Below, piece by piece: positions 50,517 to 59,730 of a DNA stretch of 64,000 nt. The stretch is from Providencia vermicola (GTDB lineage Bacteria > Pseudomonadota > Gammaproteobacteria > Enterobacterales > Enterobacteriaceae), in contig NZ_CP048796.1 in the NCBI RefSeq assembly GCF_010748935.1, positions 2,235,001-2,299,000 on the forward strand, read 5' to 3'. The number at the start of each line of letters is the position of its first letter. The stretch's first letter is position 1. The position numbers were made by a program, and so were the translations under genes. A model generated the notes under the pieces. That model did no database searches. It was not told the DNA's origin and was given only the letters and a program-made list of their open reading frames with translations.

Positions 50517-50776
50517 TCTTTTCTAATTCCTGTTGTGCCTTGGTAAATAGTTATATTAAAACGTTCGTTTTGTTTTGCAAACTCCAAGCTAGTTTGCTGG
50601 CAACCATCACACATACCGGGCACCTTTTGGGATGTATTCTCTACCGCAATCGCAATTTCGGCGTTTTTACCTTTGTAATTATCATTTATATCACTAAACA
50701 ATTTCTGCTCGGCATGATTGTAATTAGTTTGGCCATTGCTCGTAGAGACACTTGGAATACTTTTACTATTACTCAC
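50513..50776 (-). CDS. Deaminase-fold toxin tip (orphan polymorphic toxin C-terminus)
   Basis: 87 aa in the longest frame with a start. The zinc-deaminase signature is visible: His-Ala-Glu in NYNHAEQKLFSD and Cys-x2-Cys in PGMCDGCQQTSLEF. These are the metal ligands and catalytic Glu of BURPS668_1122/YwqJ-like toxin deaminases. The frame has a stop just 11 codons further upstream, so no large N-terminal delivery part (Rhs, CdiA, VgrG) is attached. It is a displaced tip or remnant, overlapping the SUKH gene by 4 bp. Confidence 0.6.
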   Translation of the reverse strand: MSNSKSIPSVSTSNGQTNYNHAEQKLFSDINDNYKGKNAEIAIAVENTSQKVPGMCDGCQQTSLEFAKQNERFNITIYQGTTGIRKE

Positions 50777-50879
50777 AACAACTTTATAATTAATACCATC
50801 AACGTTAAGTAAAAATAAAATTTATCGAGCTAGTTATCATAATGGAGTGTGAAGCCTAACGAACGTGAGCCACACTTCA

Positions 50880-50968
50880 CCCGCGACATTGTTATTTACG
50901 TCCACTACAGCCAGTATGATTTGTTCCACATATTCGCTTGCGTAATCCTTCACTGCCTGTAGTGATAC
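50880..50968 (-). pseudogene. Second GNAT fragment
   Basis: Reads LQAVKDYASEYVEQIILAVVD..., clearly related to the end of the pseudogene at 48.5 kb (LQSVKNYAIKHVEQIMLSVVD...). Only about 30 codons remain. It abuts the 3' end of the fimbrial gene. Confidence 0.6.
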
Positions 50969-50970
50969 CG

Positions 50971-51394
50971 CTTAACGCATAATAACGGAAAGTTCCACGG
51001 AACCACGTGCTACGCCGGTTATCCCTGCCCCCTTTGAATATAACTCATATTCAAGCGTTTTCGTCATATTGATATTGTTTTCATTTGCGTTAATACGCCC
51101 AAGCTCGACCATCGTCTGATCTAAACGTATCGGTAATTTAGAACCGTTATGGTGTACAAATAATTTCACATATGCAGCAGCTCTACGACTTGCGTTGTTT
51201 AAATTAACATCAAAAGCATTACCAGAATAAAACTCTGGTTTAACGTTAGCTGAAATTCCGATATAGGCGTCAACTTGATCTTTAAATTGGCTACAATTTA
51301 TCGTCATAGGACGTTGAACAGAAGCTAACAAAGTACCTTCAGCCGCACCTGAGTCTTGAATACCAAAATTAATTTTATTCGCAGTCTGTAAATT
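50971..51394 (-). repeat. Duplicated segment, copy 1
   Basis: 424 bp covering the pilin domain of the adhesin gene. A second copy of the same length, roughly nine in ten bases identical and without indels, lies at 52,380-52,803 in the same orientation. Confidence 0.9.
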
Positions 51395-52027
51395 ACAAGT
51401 TAGTCCAGAAACCGTGATATTTATTGGATCTGATTTTGGCACTAGCACCGACCATACGCCTTCATACTGAGTACGCCAATCTTTAATAGAAGTCCCTATA
51501 TTATCCCTTAAATAGTATCTTCCACTTTTTTGATTCCCTGTTCCGTAAACTAACAAACGCCCCGTCACTGTTACATTATGTCGTAGAGTAATTACAGGTG
51601 TTGATTGGTAAGGTTCAAAAATACAGCTTCGAGAATGTGGAAATTGATTAGTACCAGACCCCCAACCATTGAAATGTCCTGTTACTGTGTCTATCCGTTG
51701 GTAAGGATACGTATCTCTTGTTCGTCTATTTGTAAAAGTAAATTCAGGCACTAGCATTAAATCATTACTAATTGGTATCCCAAATACACCATCAATTTCC
51801 ATCAAAGTAGAATCATTGCATTGATTGAATACACCATTAAAAAAATTGGTTAACGAAACATACGGATAAACATCACCAACATTAGCGTATGTAATATGAG
51901 TGTTAGTTGTCGAATAATAACCAAATACCCCGACTAAACCTCGCCCATTGAATACCTTAACGTCCGCAGCGAATGTTGGTAACGTTATACTTGTCAAAAC
52001 CATTGCTAATAAAATCTTTTTCATCAT
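50972..52027 (-). CDS. Fimbrial adhesin-like protein
   Basis: 351 aa with a signal peptide (residues 1-21, TFAAD). An N-terminal unique domain of about 200 residues (possible receptor-binding part, with cysteines in FNQCNDS and HSRSCIFEP) is followed by a pilin-type C-terminal domain (CNLQTANKINFGIQDSGAAEGTLLASV, then TINCSQF, and the terminal GVARGSVELSVIMR strand). This two-domain layout fits a chaperone-usher tip adhesin. No chaperone, usher or major pilin gene is near, so it must work with a system elsewhere or be an orphan. Confidence 0.75.
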   Translation of the reverse strand: MMKKILLAMVLTSITLPTFAADVKVFNGRGLVGVFGYYSTTNTHITYANVGDVYPYVSLTNFFNGVFNQCNDSTLMEIDGVFGIPISNDLMLVPEFTFTNRRTRDTYPYQRIDTVTGHFNGWGSGTNQFPHSRSCIFEPYQSTPVITLRHNVTVTGRLLVYGTGNQKSGRYYLRDNIGTSIKDWRTQYEGVWSVLVPKSDPINITVSGLTCNLQTANKINFGIQDSGAAEGTLLASVQRPMTINCSQFKDQVDAYIGISANVKPEFYSGNAFDVNLNNASRRAAAYVKLFVHHNGSKLPIRLDQTMVELGRINANENNINMTKTLEYELYSKGAGITGVARGSVELSVIMR

Positions 52028-52379
52028 TTTACCTAAAAATTACTGGCATGTTATAGAAACCACTATAACTAACTCCTAAAGTTGTTATCGTATCTTTACA
52101 TTCCCAATAATCTTTTAAAATAAATTGAATCTCATTTGCCAAGTGTTCGATTTATATAAGATAAAAAACGACTGTATTGATATCCGCTTAACCACAATGC
52201 AACATTATCTTTTAGGCGATAGTCCGTATGGTTAAATTATGAAAAACTACCATCAGGGTTTTATCTCTATCTTCAGTCCCTTTTTGAGAGTCAATCACAG
52301 TATTAAATCTACTGTCATGATTATTGGTGAGCTATCGCTAATTTTAAAATGCCTAGTTTAAAATCAATCTTACGATAAA
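52028..52379. other. Gap between the adhesin gene and its truncated copy
   Basis: About 350 bp, AT-rich, containing the adhesin promoter region on the minus strand. Nothing else recognised. Confidence 0.5.
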
Positions 52380-52803
52380 CTTAACGCATAATGACGGAAA
52401 GCTCCACGGAACCACGTGCTACACCGGTTATTCCTGTCCCTTTTGAATAAAGTTCATATTCAAGCATTTTTGTCATATTGATATTGTTTTCATTTGCGTT
52501 AATATGCCCAAGATCGACCATACTCTGATCTAAACGTATCGGTAATTTAGAACCGTTGTGGTGCACAAATAATTTTACATATGCAGCAGCTCTACGACTT
52601 CCGCTATTTAAATTGACATCAATAGCATTACCAGAATAGAACTCTGGTTTAACATTAGCTGAAATTCCGATATAGGCATCAACTTGATCTTTAAATTGGC
52701 TACAATTTATCGTCATAGGACGTTGAACAGAAGCTAATAAAGTACCTTCAGCCGCACCTGAGTCTTGAATACCAAAATTAATTTTATTCGCAGTCTGTAA
52801 ATT
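52380..52803 (-). pseudogene. Truncated copy of the adhesin C-terminal domain
   Basis: Encodes the same pilin domain as the 50,972 gene (TINCSQFKDQVDAYIGI... through VARGSVELSVIMR) with scattered substitutions, but the frame meets a stop immediately upstream at about 52,810 and has no start or signal peptide. It is a broken tandem duplicate lying upstream of the intact gene. Confidence 0.85.
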
Positions 52804-53841
52804 GCATATTACTCAATTGACGGGATTGACGGAGATTCTAATCCAAAAAAAATTTTTTTCTAGAGGGGGTATTCATGCAGTGAGTAAGCAAATGTAATTG
52901 GCTTTTATTTTTAATAAGTCAATGATTAAATATTCTTCATTAAAAATGAAAGTAAAACACCCTGTTGTTCTTAGCTGCGATTTAACACTTATTTAACTTA
53001 CTCATATTATGCACATCATTGCCAGAAAATAATAACTCTATGAATAAAAAGATATTTTTACATTTCAAATAATAATCTTTAAATTGATTTGAAATAAAAA
53101 ATTAACATCAAACAAAAAAACAACACATAATACATATTAAAAATTGAAACTCATCAACCCCCTAATTAAGGTTGAATATTGAATTAAAAACAGATTTTTC
53201 TTAACAATTATTATTGTTTTATTGAAATATATGTTTACATGTAGTTACTAACATATAAATATAATAGCCTATTACTTAAATATTTTTTTAATTTAACTAA
53301 AATTTTTTACTGCCAAATGTAAGAATATATACTATAAGTATAAAAAGATGTGTAAATACTCAATTCGTATCCTTAAATTTAAAACCCAACATAGTGAAGT
53401 AGTGTTATTATTCCATTTTGTAACAATTTAATGTATCGAAAGCATTTACAGTAAGATAAGGTGTTAGCAATTAGTAGTTAATACTGATTTAAGGCATTAA
53501 TATCATATTATTTGAGTTTATTCACAATATTGTTTATGGAGTGATTATCGTAAGAAACTAAACTTGCATGATTGAAGATAGTGTTTTCATCTTCAGGATG
53601 ATATGTATTGATAATAAGATGAATACAGCAGATACTTATTGATAATAATACTGACGACTTGGTTAAGGCGGTTAAACTCAGTTTCACATCTGCTTGATGA
53701 ACATTAATTGATCATTAATTTGCTTTTTTATAACCAAATCACATCGAAAAATTCCTTTCAAGAAAACATTTTATTTCTTGAAAGGAATATAGCCGCATCG
53801 GCATTATGATAATGTCACTACTAAATATTTTAGTTTAGTCA
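52804..53841. other. 1-kb gene-free, very AT-rich stretch
   Basis: No credible frame. Long A/T tracts (e.g. around 52,850, 53,100 and 53,290). Such DNA is a typical H-NS target. The right end holds the terminator of the lipoprotein gene. Confidence 0.6.
53752..53789 (-). terminator. Terminator after the YgdI/YgdR-type lipoprotein gene
   Basis: Perfect 15-bp stem ATTCCTTTCAAGAAA with TTTCTTGAAAGGAAT, followed on the minus strand by TTTTTCG. Confidence 0.8.
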
Positions 53842-54075
53842 TTAATTTTCAAGTTCACTCATATTGGTGATCTCATTGCGGTTAATTTGCTCATTTTTTC
53901 CTGTTTGAGCATCTTTATAAGAAACCAATCCAGTATCATTATCAACCTGAGGTTTACCATCGGTGATAATAGTACGTCCATCCGTGGTTTTTATTGCTTG
54001 GTTTGAAGAGCAGCCTGTTACAGTAAAGGCGACAAGAGAGCTTAGAATAACAGCAAACAATGTAACTTTTTTCAT
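53842..54075 (-). CDS. YgdI/YgdR-family lipoprotein
   Basis: 77 aa. Lipoprotein signal with lipobox VTGC (cysteine at about residue 22). The mature part has TTDGRTIITDGKPQVDNDTGLVSYKDAQTGKNEQINRNEI, the SH3-like YgdI/YgdR (DUF903) fold. Probably outer-membrane anchored; function unknown. AGGAG-type ribosome-binding site. Monocistronic. Confidence 0.88.
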   Translation of the reverse strand: MKKVTLFAVILSSLVAFTVTGCSSNQAIKTTDGRTIITDGKPQVDNDTGLVSYKDAQTGKNEQINRNEITNMSELEN

Positions 54076-54400
54076 ATGTTCTCCTTATGTATCGATATTT
54101 ATGTAACAAGTTCAGTATAGGTAAATTTCTATGCATTGTTAACCTATCCTATGAATAATTACTTAACTATAAAAAATTTTCATTAACGTAAATAAATTTA
54201 TTTACATATGAATTTATTGATTTATGTGACAGTACCTACCCTAAATAAATTATTTACCGTCAAAGATTGGCTTCAGGAATAGCGGTATAGACATGATTTT
54301 GAGTGTCAGCACATCAATAAATTATTCCAACAAAGCCAACGTTCATCAGATAGGATAACATTGCGTTTTTTGGCGGCGTTCAACACAATGCCACATTCAC
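54076..54400. other. Gap with a possible IS-end remnant
   Basis: About 325 bp. The minus strand at 54,337-54,313 begins GGCTTTGTTGGAATAATTTA, similar to the terminal inverted repeat of IS903-type IS5-family elements (GGCTTTGTTGAATAAATC). No transposase or second end is seen, so this would be a relic at most. Confidence 0.3.
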
Positions 54401-55684
54401 TTAAATAGATAGTCTGAGTGCTAAAGCAATCAATGTTACTGTCAGCACAGGAATGGTCATAATAATACCGACTTTAAAATAATATCCCCATGTAATAGTC
54501 ATATTTTTTTGCGATAATACATGTAGCCAAAGTAAAGTCGCCAAACTTCCAATCGGCGTAATTTTAGGCCCCAAATCAGCACCAATAATATTCGCATATA
54601 CCATCGCTTCCTTGATCAGCCCAGTAGCACTGCTGCCCTCAATTGACAACGCACCGATCAATACAGTTGGCATATTATTCATAATTGATGATAAGAAAGC
54701 AGTGATAAATCCAGTGCCTATTGTTGCGCTCCATAAACCGCCATCAGCAAGATAGCTTAATATGTTTGAAAGATAAGTGGTTAATCCTGCATTTTTTAAA
54801 CCATAGACAACCAAATACATACCCAGTGAGAAAATCACTATCTGCCATGGCGCACCCTGTAATACTTGTCGGGTATTGATCACGCGACCTTTAGAAGCAA
54901 TAACCCAGAGAATTAACGCCCCTATCGCAGCAATAGCACTTATTGGAAGACCTAAAGGTTCTAATACAAAAAAACCTATCAATAACAGTACCAATACAAA
55001 GCAACCTGCCTTGAATGTTTTTAGATCTTTAATCGCTAAGGTTGGTTTACTGAGCTTTGTTACATCATACTGCTGTGGAATATCTTTGCGATAAAACCAG
55101 TGTAATATCACTAATGTTGCAATGATCGATGCAATGTCGACGAAAACCATAATGGATGCATATTCAGAAAATCCAATATTGAAAAAATCGGCAGAAACAA
55201 TATTAACTAAATTAGAGACAATCAGTGGTAAGCTAGCTGTATCTGCAATAAACCCCGCCGCCATGACAAAAGCTAACGTTGTTCCTTTATTGAACCCCAA
55301 CGCCAATAGCATAGCGATAACGATGGGGGTTAAAATTAAAGCTGCTCCATCATTGGCAAATAAAGCGGCCACCATTGCACCAAGCAAAACGATATAACTG
55401 AATAGTAACCGCCCTTTTCCATTCCCCCATTTAGCAACATGTAATGCAGCCCATTCAAAGAAACCGCTTTCATCTAAAATCAAACTAATCATAATGATGG
55501 CAATAAAAGTGGCCGTTGCGTTCCAAACAATATTCCAAACAATCGGAATATCTTGAAAATTAATCACACCAAAAGTGAGTGCCAATATTGCCCCTATTGT
55601 TGCACTCCATCCGATGCTAAGCCCCTTAGGCTGCCAAATAACCAACGTGATCGTCAGAACAAAAATGAATACTGCAATAAACAT
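54401..55684 (-). CDS. arsB: Arsenite efflux membrane protein ArsB
   Basis: 427 aa, the ArsB length, with about 12 transmembrane segments. It begins [28 protein letters not shown]. Family blocks include [41 protein letters not shown] and [23 protein letters not shown], all close to E. coli ArsB. It exports arsenite and antimonite, alone by proton exchange or with ArsA. 140 bp downstream of arsR on the same strand. No arsC follows. Confidence 0.95.
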   Translation of the reverse strand: MFIAVFIFVLTITLVIWQPKGLSIGWSATIGAILALTFGVINFQDIPIVWNIVWNATATFIAIIMISLILDESGFFEWAALHVAKWGNGKGRLLFSYIVLLGAMVAALFANDGAALILTPIVIAMLLALGFNKGTTLAFVMAAGFIADTASLPLIVSNLVNIVSADFFNIGFSEYASIMVFVDIASIIATLVILHWFYRKDIPQQYDVTKLSKPTLAIKDLKTFKAGCFVLVLLLIGFFVLEPLGLPISAIAAIGALILWVIASKGRVINTRQVLQGAPWQIVIFSLGMYLVVYGLKNAGLTTYLSNILSYLADGGLWSATIGTGFITAFLSSIMNNMPTVLIGALSIEGSSATGLIKEAMVYANIIGADLGPKITPIGSLATLLWLHVLSQKNMTITWGYYFKVGIIMTIPVLTVTLIALALRLSI

Positions 55685-55824
55685 AACAACCTCAATTTCT
55701 AAAGGCTAACTCGCCTTTTTAGTTCGAATCACAATAAAGTGTTGAGAGACCAATGGCCCAAATATGATTTATCATGATCACGCCTTCATATACGATTTAT
55801 CATATATGTTAAGATAAAAATTTT

Positions 55825-56160
55825 TTATGAAGAACAGTGACTAGCAGAATTTTTATTTTCTAGCGCATTAACTAATTCTGATATTCGATGTTTTTCTGCT
55901 AGATATGTTAGGTCAATGATATCTTTTATCCATGGCAATAATGCGGGTGATAAGCGGTAGTGAACCCATTTGCCATGCTTTGAATCCCGTAATAAGCCAG
56001 ATTCTCTTAACATAGCCAGATGACGAGATGTTTTCGGCTGAGATAAATTCAAAGCAGTATAGATATCACAAACACACAATTCACCAGAGGCTTTTAGTAA
56101 CAAGATAATGTCTAACCTAGTTTGATCTGCCAGTATTTTAAATAACTGTAAGGGTTCCAT
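55825..56160 (-). CDS. arsR: ArsR-family arsenic-responsive repressor
   Basis: 111 aa from the ATG at 56160, preceded by AAAGGAGTGAGT. Winged helix-turn-helix with the metalloid-sensing ELCVCDIYTALNLSQPKTSRHLAML, where Cys-Val-Cys is the ArsR As(III) site. Ends in HCSS. Upstream extension to 56214 is rejected because the promoter lies there. It represses arsRB until arsenite binds. Confidence 0.93.
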   Translation of the reverse strand: MEPLQLFKILADQTRLDIILLLKASGELCVCDIYTALNLSQPKTSRHLAMLRESGLLRDSKHGKWVHYRLSPALLPWIKDIIDLTYLAEKHRISELVNALENKNSASHCSS

Positions 56161-56185
56161 ACTCACTCCTTTTCTATCTTCGAGT

Positions 56186-56225
56186 AATATAATGCCAATG
56201 AACATATTCGTCAAATCAGATATGT
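56186..56225 (-). promoter_or_regulatory. ars promoter and probable ArsR operator
   Basis: On the minus strand, -35 TTGACG (56,214-56,209), a 17-bp spacer and -10 TATATT (56,191-56,186) form a near-consensus sigma-70 promoter. The inverted repeat ACATAT (56,202-56,207) and ATATGT (56,220-56,225) straddles the -35, as expected for an ArsR operator. Confidence 0.6.
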
Positions 56226-56703
56226 AGTATCTGTCATGTTAGTCACCCTTTTTATAAATACCTTTTTCTAGCTAAACAAATCTCTGCTTGTATGCGTTAT
56301 CGCTCAATCTTACCTAAAGCAGGTGTTTTTCCATTTATCAAAATTTTTCTAATTTGTAAGTTATTTGAATATATTCCTAAACTAAATACCGTCTATCTTT
56401 CCTATCTATACGTTGATAACGTCACTCCGTAGCTCAGGGATAAGCAGCTAGATCCTTGTGCACATGACACAGCAATCAATATTGACCCTACCTAAAAAAT
56501 TTATTGCGGTATGTTTCTGAATATAATATAAAAACCAGAGAATCCCCCCCTTCGTCAGGATTTAAAGATGAAGCATCACTCACTACTCGTCGGAGTAGGA
56601 ATATATATGGTTGGTATGACATGACCATGAAAATTATCAAATCTCCCGATACTAATTTAGCGACATTAACTTGCCCCATATACGATTAATGATGAGTTGA
56701 AAA
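56226..56703. other. Gap upstream of arsR and grpB-like gene
   Basis: About 480 bp. Two overlapping open frames (56,488-56,689, both strands) lack ribosome-binding sites and family features. A TAGCTCAGGG stretch at 56,430 resembles a tRNA D-arm, but no other tRNA part is present. Confidence 0.4.
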
Positions 56704-57330
56704 ATGAATCCATTTAGTAAAACCTTAGATGCATTATCTCCAGAAGAAATTGCCGCGGTGATGACCTTTGAAGATGGCGACCCAAATGAAAATCCATGGG
56801 TACTCGAAAAACCACGAGCATTGAAAATTGATGTTAGCGATTATGATCCCAGATGGGCAGAATGCTTTATACAAGAAAAAAAACGTATTATGGCGATATT
56901 GGGGGATACCGCACTGCATATTGAACATGTTGGTTCAACCGCAGTGCCTGGCTTGTCCGCTAAGCCAATCATTGATATTGATTTAATCGTGGCAGATCCA
57001 ACCGATGAAAGCCGTTATATTCCACAGCTAACTGCTTTGGGATATGTGCATACCATTCGTGAACCCTCTTGGTATGAACACCGAATGCTTTACTTAGATA
57101 ACCCGCAAGTCAACCTACATGTTTTTGCCCCCCACTGCCCTGAACATCTTCGTCATCGATTATTCCGTGATTGGCTGATCACCCATCCTGATGACGTTAA
57201 AACTTACGCGGCCAGTAAAATGCAAGCCAAAAAAGGGATTAATACAATGATGGATTATAACCAGAAGAAAAATGATACTGTGCGGTCAATTTATGAAAAA
57301 TTATTTACTTCACTAAAAAATAAAATGTAA
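56704..57330 (+). CDS. GrpB/UPF0157-family protein
   Basis: 208 aa. The GrpB domain (nucleotidyltransferase fold) starts near residue 40: DYDPRWAECFIQEKKRIMAILGD, then IEHVGSTAVPGLSAKPIIDIDLIV, whose G-S-T and D-x-D match the nucleotidyltransferase active-site pattern, and later LHVFAPHCPEHLRHRLFRDWL. The 40-residue acidic N-terminal extension (LSPEEIAAVMTFEDGDPNENPW) is unusual. Biological role unknown; often found beside acetyltransferases, as here (57,399). Confidence 0.85.
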   Translation: MNPFSKTLDALSPEEIAAVMTFEDGDPNENPWVLEKPRALKIDVSDYDPRWAECFIQEKKRIMAILGDTALHIEHVGSTAVPGLSAKPIIDIDLIVADPTDESRYIPQLTALGYVHTIREPSWYEHRMLYLDNPQVNLHVFAPHCPEHLRHRLFRDWLITHPDDVKTYAASKMQAKKGINTMMDYNQKKNDTVRSIYEKLFTSLKNKM

Positions 57331-57398
57331 CTAAGCAATAGCCCATTTCCGTGATGAGCTATAAATACATGCGTAAAGACCATATTAACGAGGAAGTC

Positions 57399-57881
57399 AT
57401 GCATAGAGTCATTCGCCAATTAAATAAGAACGATATTCAATTACATCTCCCTGTCTTGGCAGAATTGTTACACCAAGAATGGCGTGCATTCACACCATGG
57501 GCAACCCCAGAAACGATCACTAACCGATTACAAGCTCGTATATTAGCGACAAATTTAAATGAGGTTTGGTGTGTTTGGCAAAACAATCATTTAGTTGCTA
57601 CGGCAAGTATCATCGATAAAGAAATAGACTTTATTGATGACGCACAATGGTGGATCGGTGAAATCTACACTCATCCCACATATCGAGGGCAAGGAATTGC
57701 GTCAGCGCTTATCCAAAATGTCACCGATGATTATTGGAAAAAAACAGACCAAGATTTATATCTATACACCCCAGATCAACAGAAGTTATATCAAAAGATG
57801 GGCTGGTCCATAACTCAAAACTTAATATACCAAGATGAAATGGTCAGTATAATGAAAAGGACAAAGCATATTGACTTTTAA
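57399..57881 (+). CDS. GNAT-family N-acetyltransferase
   Basis: 160 aa from the ATG at 57399, chosen because of GAGGAA at the right distance; in-frame ATGs upstream lack one. The acetyl-CoA motif reads HPTYRGQGIASALIQNV, preceded by WWIGEIYTHP, and a C-terminal YQKMGWSI. Substrate unknown; aminoglycoside-type acetylation cannot be claimed. Likely co-transcribed with the GrpB-family gene, 68 bp upstream. Confidence 0.85.
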   Translation: MHRVIRQLNKNDIQLHLPVLAELLHQEWRAFTPWATPETITNRLQARILATNLNEVWCVWQNNHLVATASIIDKEIDFIDDAQWWIGEIYTHPTYRGQGIASALIQNVTDDYWKKTDQDLYLYTPDQQKLYQKMGWSITQNLIYQDEMVSIMKRTKHIDF

Positions 57882-58551
57882 GAATACTTAAAGGTGATTT
57901 TTTAATTAATCACCTATTTCTTACTCAAGATTAAATTACTCTATTATGTTGTATAATTGGCAAGAATTTAAACGCCTGAATAGAATCATTTGATTGTTTA
58001 ATTATTATTGAATTTATTTTTCATTTTACATGTTTATATTGCTAGTGTATTTCAAACTTTTGATTTTATTTTCACAACATAAATAATAAAGTTTATTAAG
58101 CATACGGCAACCCCCTTAACATCGATGTTCTAGAAGAATTCAACACAATACAACAAGGCACCTTCCTAATTGAAAAGGATGTCAAATCTATAAATGAACG
58201 ATATTTAATATTGTTATTTTTATTTCTTTGACCTAATATGTGATTTATTAAAGTTACCATGTTTTTATTGTTTGATTTGTTATTTTTTAGGTTGCCTTAC
58301 TCTCTAAGAAACCCGTAAAAAATCTATCATTTGATTGTTGCGCTACAGCGTATTAAAAACATCAACCTTTAAATACACCACCTTACTAAATTAAACGTTT
58401 GTATGATATTAGATAAATCATAAAACCATTTGACGTGTATTAACGCACTCATAAAAGAGGGATTGCCATTAATTAAAATTAGCCAAAGTTAACTATGAAT
58501 TATTTTAATAACATTAACTAGATACTATTGCTTATATATCAGGAGCGTTTT
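57882..58551. other. Gap with a coding remnant
   Basis: About 670 bp, AT-rich. A 43-codon fragment without a start (58,100-58,231, AYGNPLNIDVLEEFNTIQQGT...) looks like the end of a protein. The last 150 bp is the promoter region of the helical-protein gene. Confidence 0.4.
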
Positions 58552-59649
58552 ATGAAAAATATCAAAAAAAAAAGAGCCAGCACCGATCTTATTACTTACT
58601 TGAATTACCTATCCACATGGGAAACAGAAAGTGAAGAGAATATAGATATATTAATCAATGAACATAACCTATTCTTAATGCTAGGTGACTTTGATTCTGA
58701 CCATATCGTAGATAAGGAATTCGATTATATTTATCATCTAGCGAGTAATATGAAGCTTGAAACCACTGCTGATGATGGTATTAGAATAACTGCTGACGCT
58801 GCTGCTATCGCTTCTATCTGGTCATTAGGCTTAAGTATGGCTGTATTTGCAAACCTTGAGGCATCTAGAGTCATTTTAGAAGGTGTTATTTCAAAGCATG
58901 CGAAAGAACTCAATGAACGATTAAAAAATGCAGATAATAATATTTCGCATGAAATTGGCAGTAATGTTCATGACTATATCACTCACTATAAAAAGAATAA
59001 TACATTAATCGCAGCAAAAGCACCTGCTGGATTAGATGCAAGAATTTGTAGAAGTCACTTATTTCAATTTATGGGTGCGATAGAAAGAAAAGAAAAAAAA
59101 TTAGATGCAAGAATCTTTCGGTTATATGCAGAATCTGCGCGACTACTCTTCCATAGCGATGAAATTAATAAGGTATACAATGCGTTAGATGAATTGAACT
59201 TTAGCAAAAAAACAGATGATGATGTTAAAAGATGTATAGATATTATTAAAAATATTAATATACCACCTGATGCGATATATGCTTTTAATATTATCCTTCC
59301 TTTAAGTTTTTCTATCATGATTTATAAGTTAAAAATTTCAATGAACACAATTAAAAAACAGTCAGAAGAAGTCGGCATTCCCGCAGAGGAAGTGAGTCCC
59401 TGTTCATTTGAAGTCATGGATGCAATAGGTAGATTTGCAACAGTTATCACTATCACACTTAACATGGTTGATATTTTTTTAGCTATCTTAGATATAGTGG
59501 CAGTAATACAACAATGTAAGGAACTGTGTGATAAAATAAATGGAGTCATTAGAGTTAATTATAAAGCATACTACAATGGTATTAAATTAGCATCTAATGA
59601 ATATAAAAAAGCCATAAAAAACTATAGGGAATCAATAATAACTGATTAA
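58552..59649 (+). CDS. Predicted all-helical membrane-active protein (pore-forming-toxin-like)
   Basis: 365 aa from the ATG at 58552 (CAGGAGCG). Almost entirely helical by composition, no signal peptide. Three hydrophobic segments: about residues 85-103 (AAAIASIWSLGLSMAVFANL), 245-262 (AFNIILPLSFSIMIYKL) and 295-325 (FATVITITLNMVDIFLAILDIVAV). Long amphipathic helices lie between them. This pattern recalls the helical pore formers of the HBL/Cry6/XaxA type, but no family can be named with certainty. A strong terminator separates it from the patatin gene 80 bp downstream, which is in the same direction and may be made by readthrough or its own promoter. Confidence 0.65.
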   Translation: MKNIKKKRASTDLITYLNYLSTWETESEENIDILINEHNLFLMLGDFDSDHIVDKEFDYIYHLASNMKLETTADDGIRITADAAAIASIWSLGLSMAVFANLEASRVILEGVISKHAKELNERLKNADNNISHEIGSNVHDYITHYKKNNTLIAAKAPAGLDARICRSHLFQFMGAIERKEKKLDARIFRLYAESARLLFHSDEINKVYNALDELNFSKKTDDDVKRCIDIIKNINIPPDAIYAFNIILPLSFSIMIYKLKISMNTIKKQSEEVGIPAEEVSPCSFEVMDAIGRFATVITITLNMVDIFLAILDIVAVIQQCKELCDKINGVIRVNYKAYYNGIKLASNEYKKAIKNYRESIITD

Positions 59650-59667
59650 TTTACTTATTTTTTCTTC

Positions 59668-59708
59668 AACTCTGATATCAAACAAAATTTAATATCAGAG
59701 TTTTTTTT
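59668..59708 (+). terminator. Terminator between the helical-protein and patatin genes
   Basis: AACTCTGATAT paired with ATATCAGAGTT followed by eight T. Lies 20 bp after the upstream stop and 23 bp before the next ATG, so it can reduce expression of the second gene. Confidence 0.85.
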
Positions 59709-59730
59709 AAATAACGCAGAAAGGTCAAAA

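Noticed and set aside
56430-56460. TAGCTCAGGG tRNA-like D-arm
   Set aside because: No T-arm (GGTTCGA), anticodon arm or acceptor pairing can be found around it.
56488-56689. Overlapping 60-codon frames on both strands upstream of the GrpB-family gene
   Set aside because: Mutual overlap, no ribosome-binding sites, and low-complexity translation.
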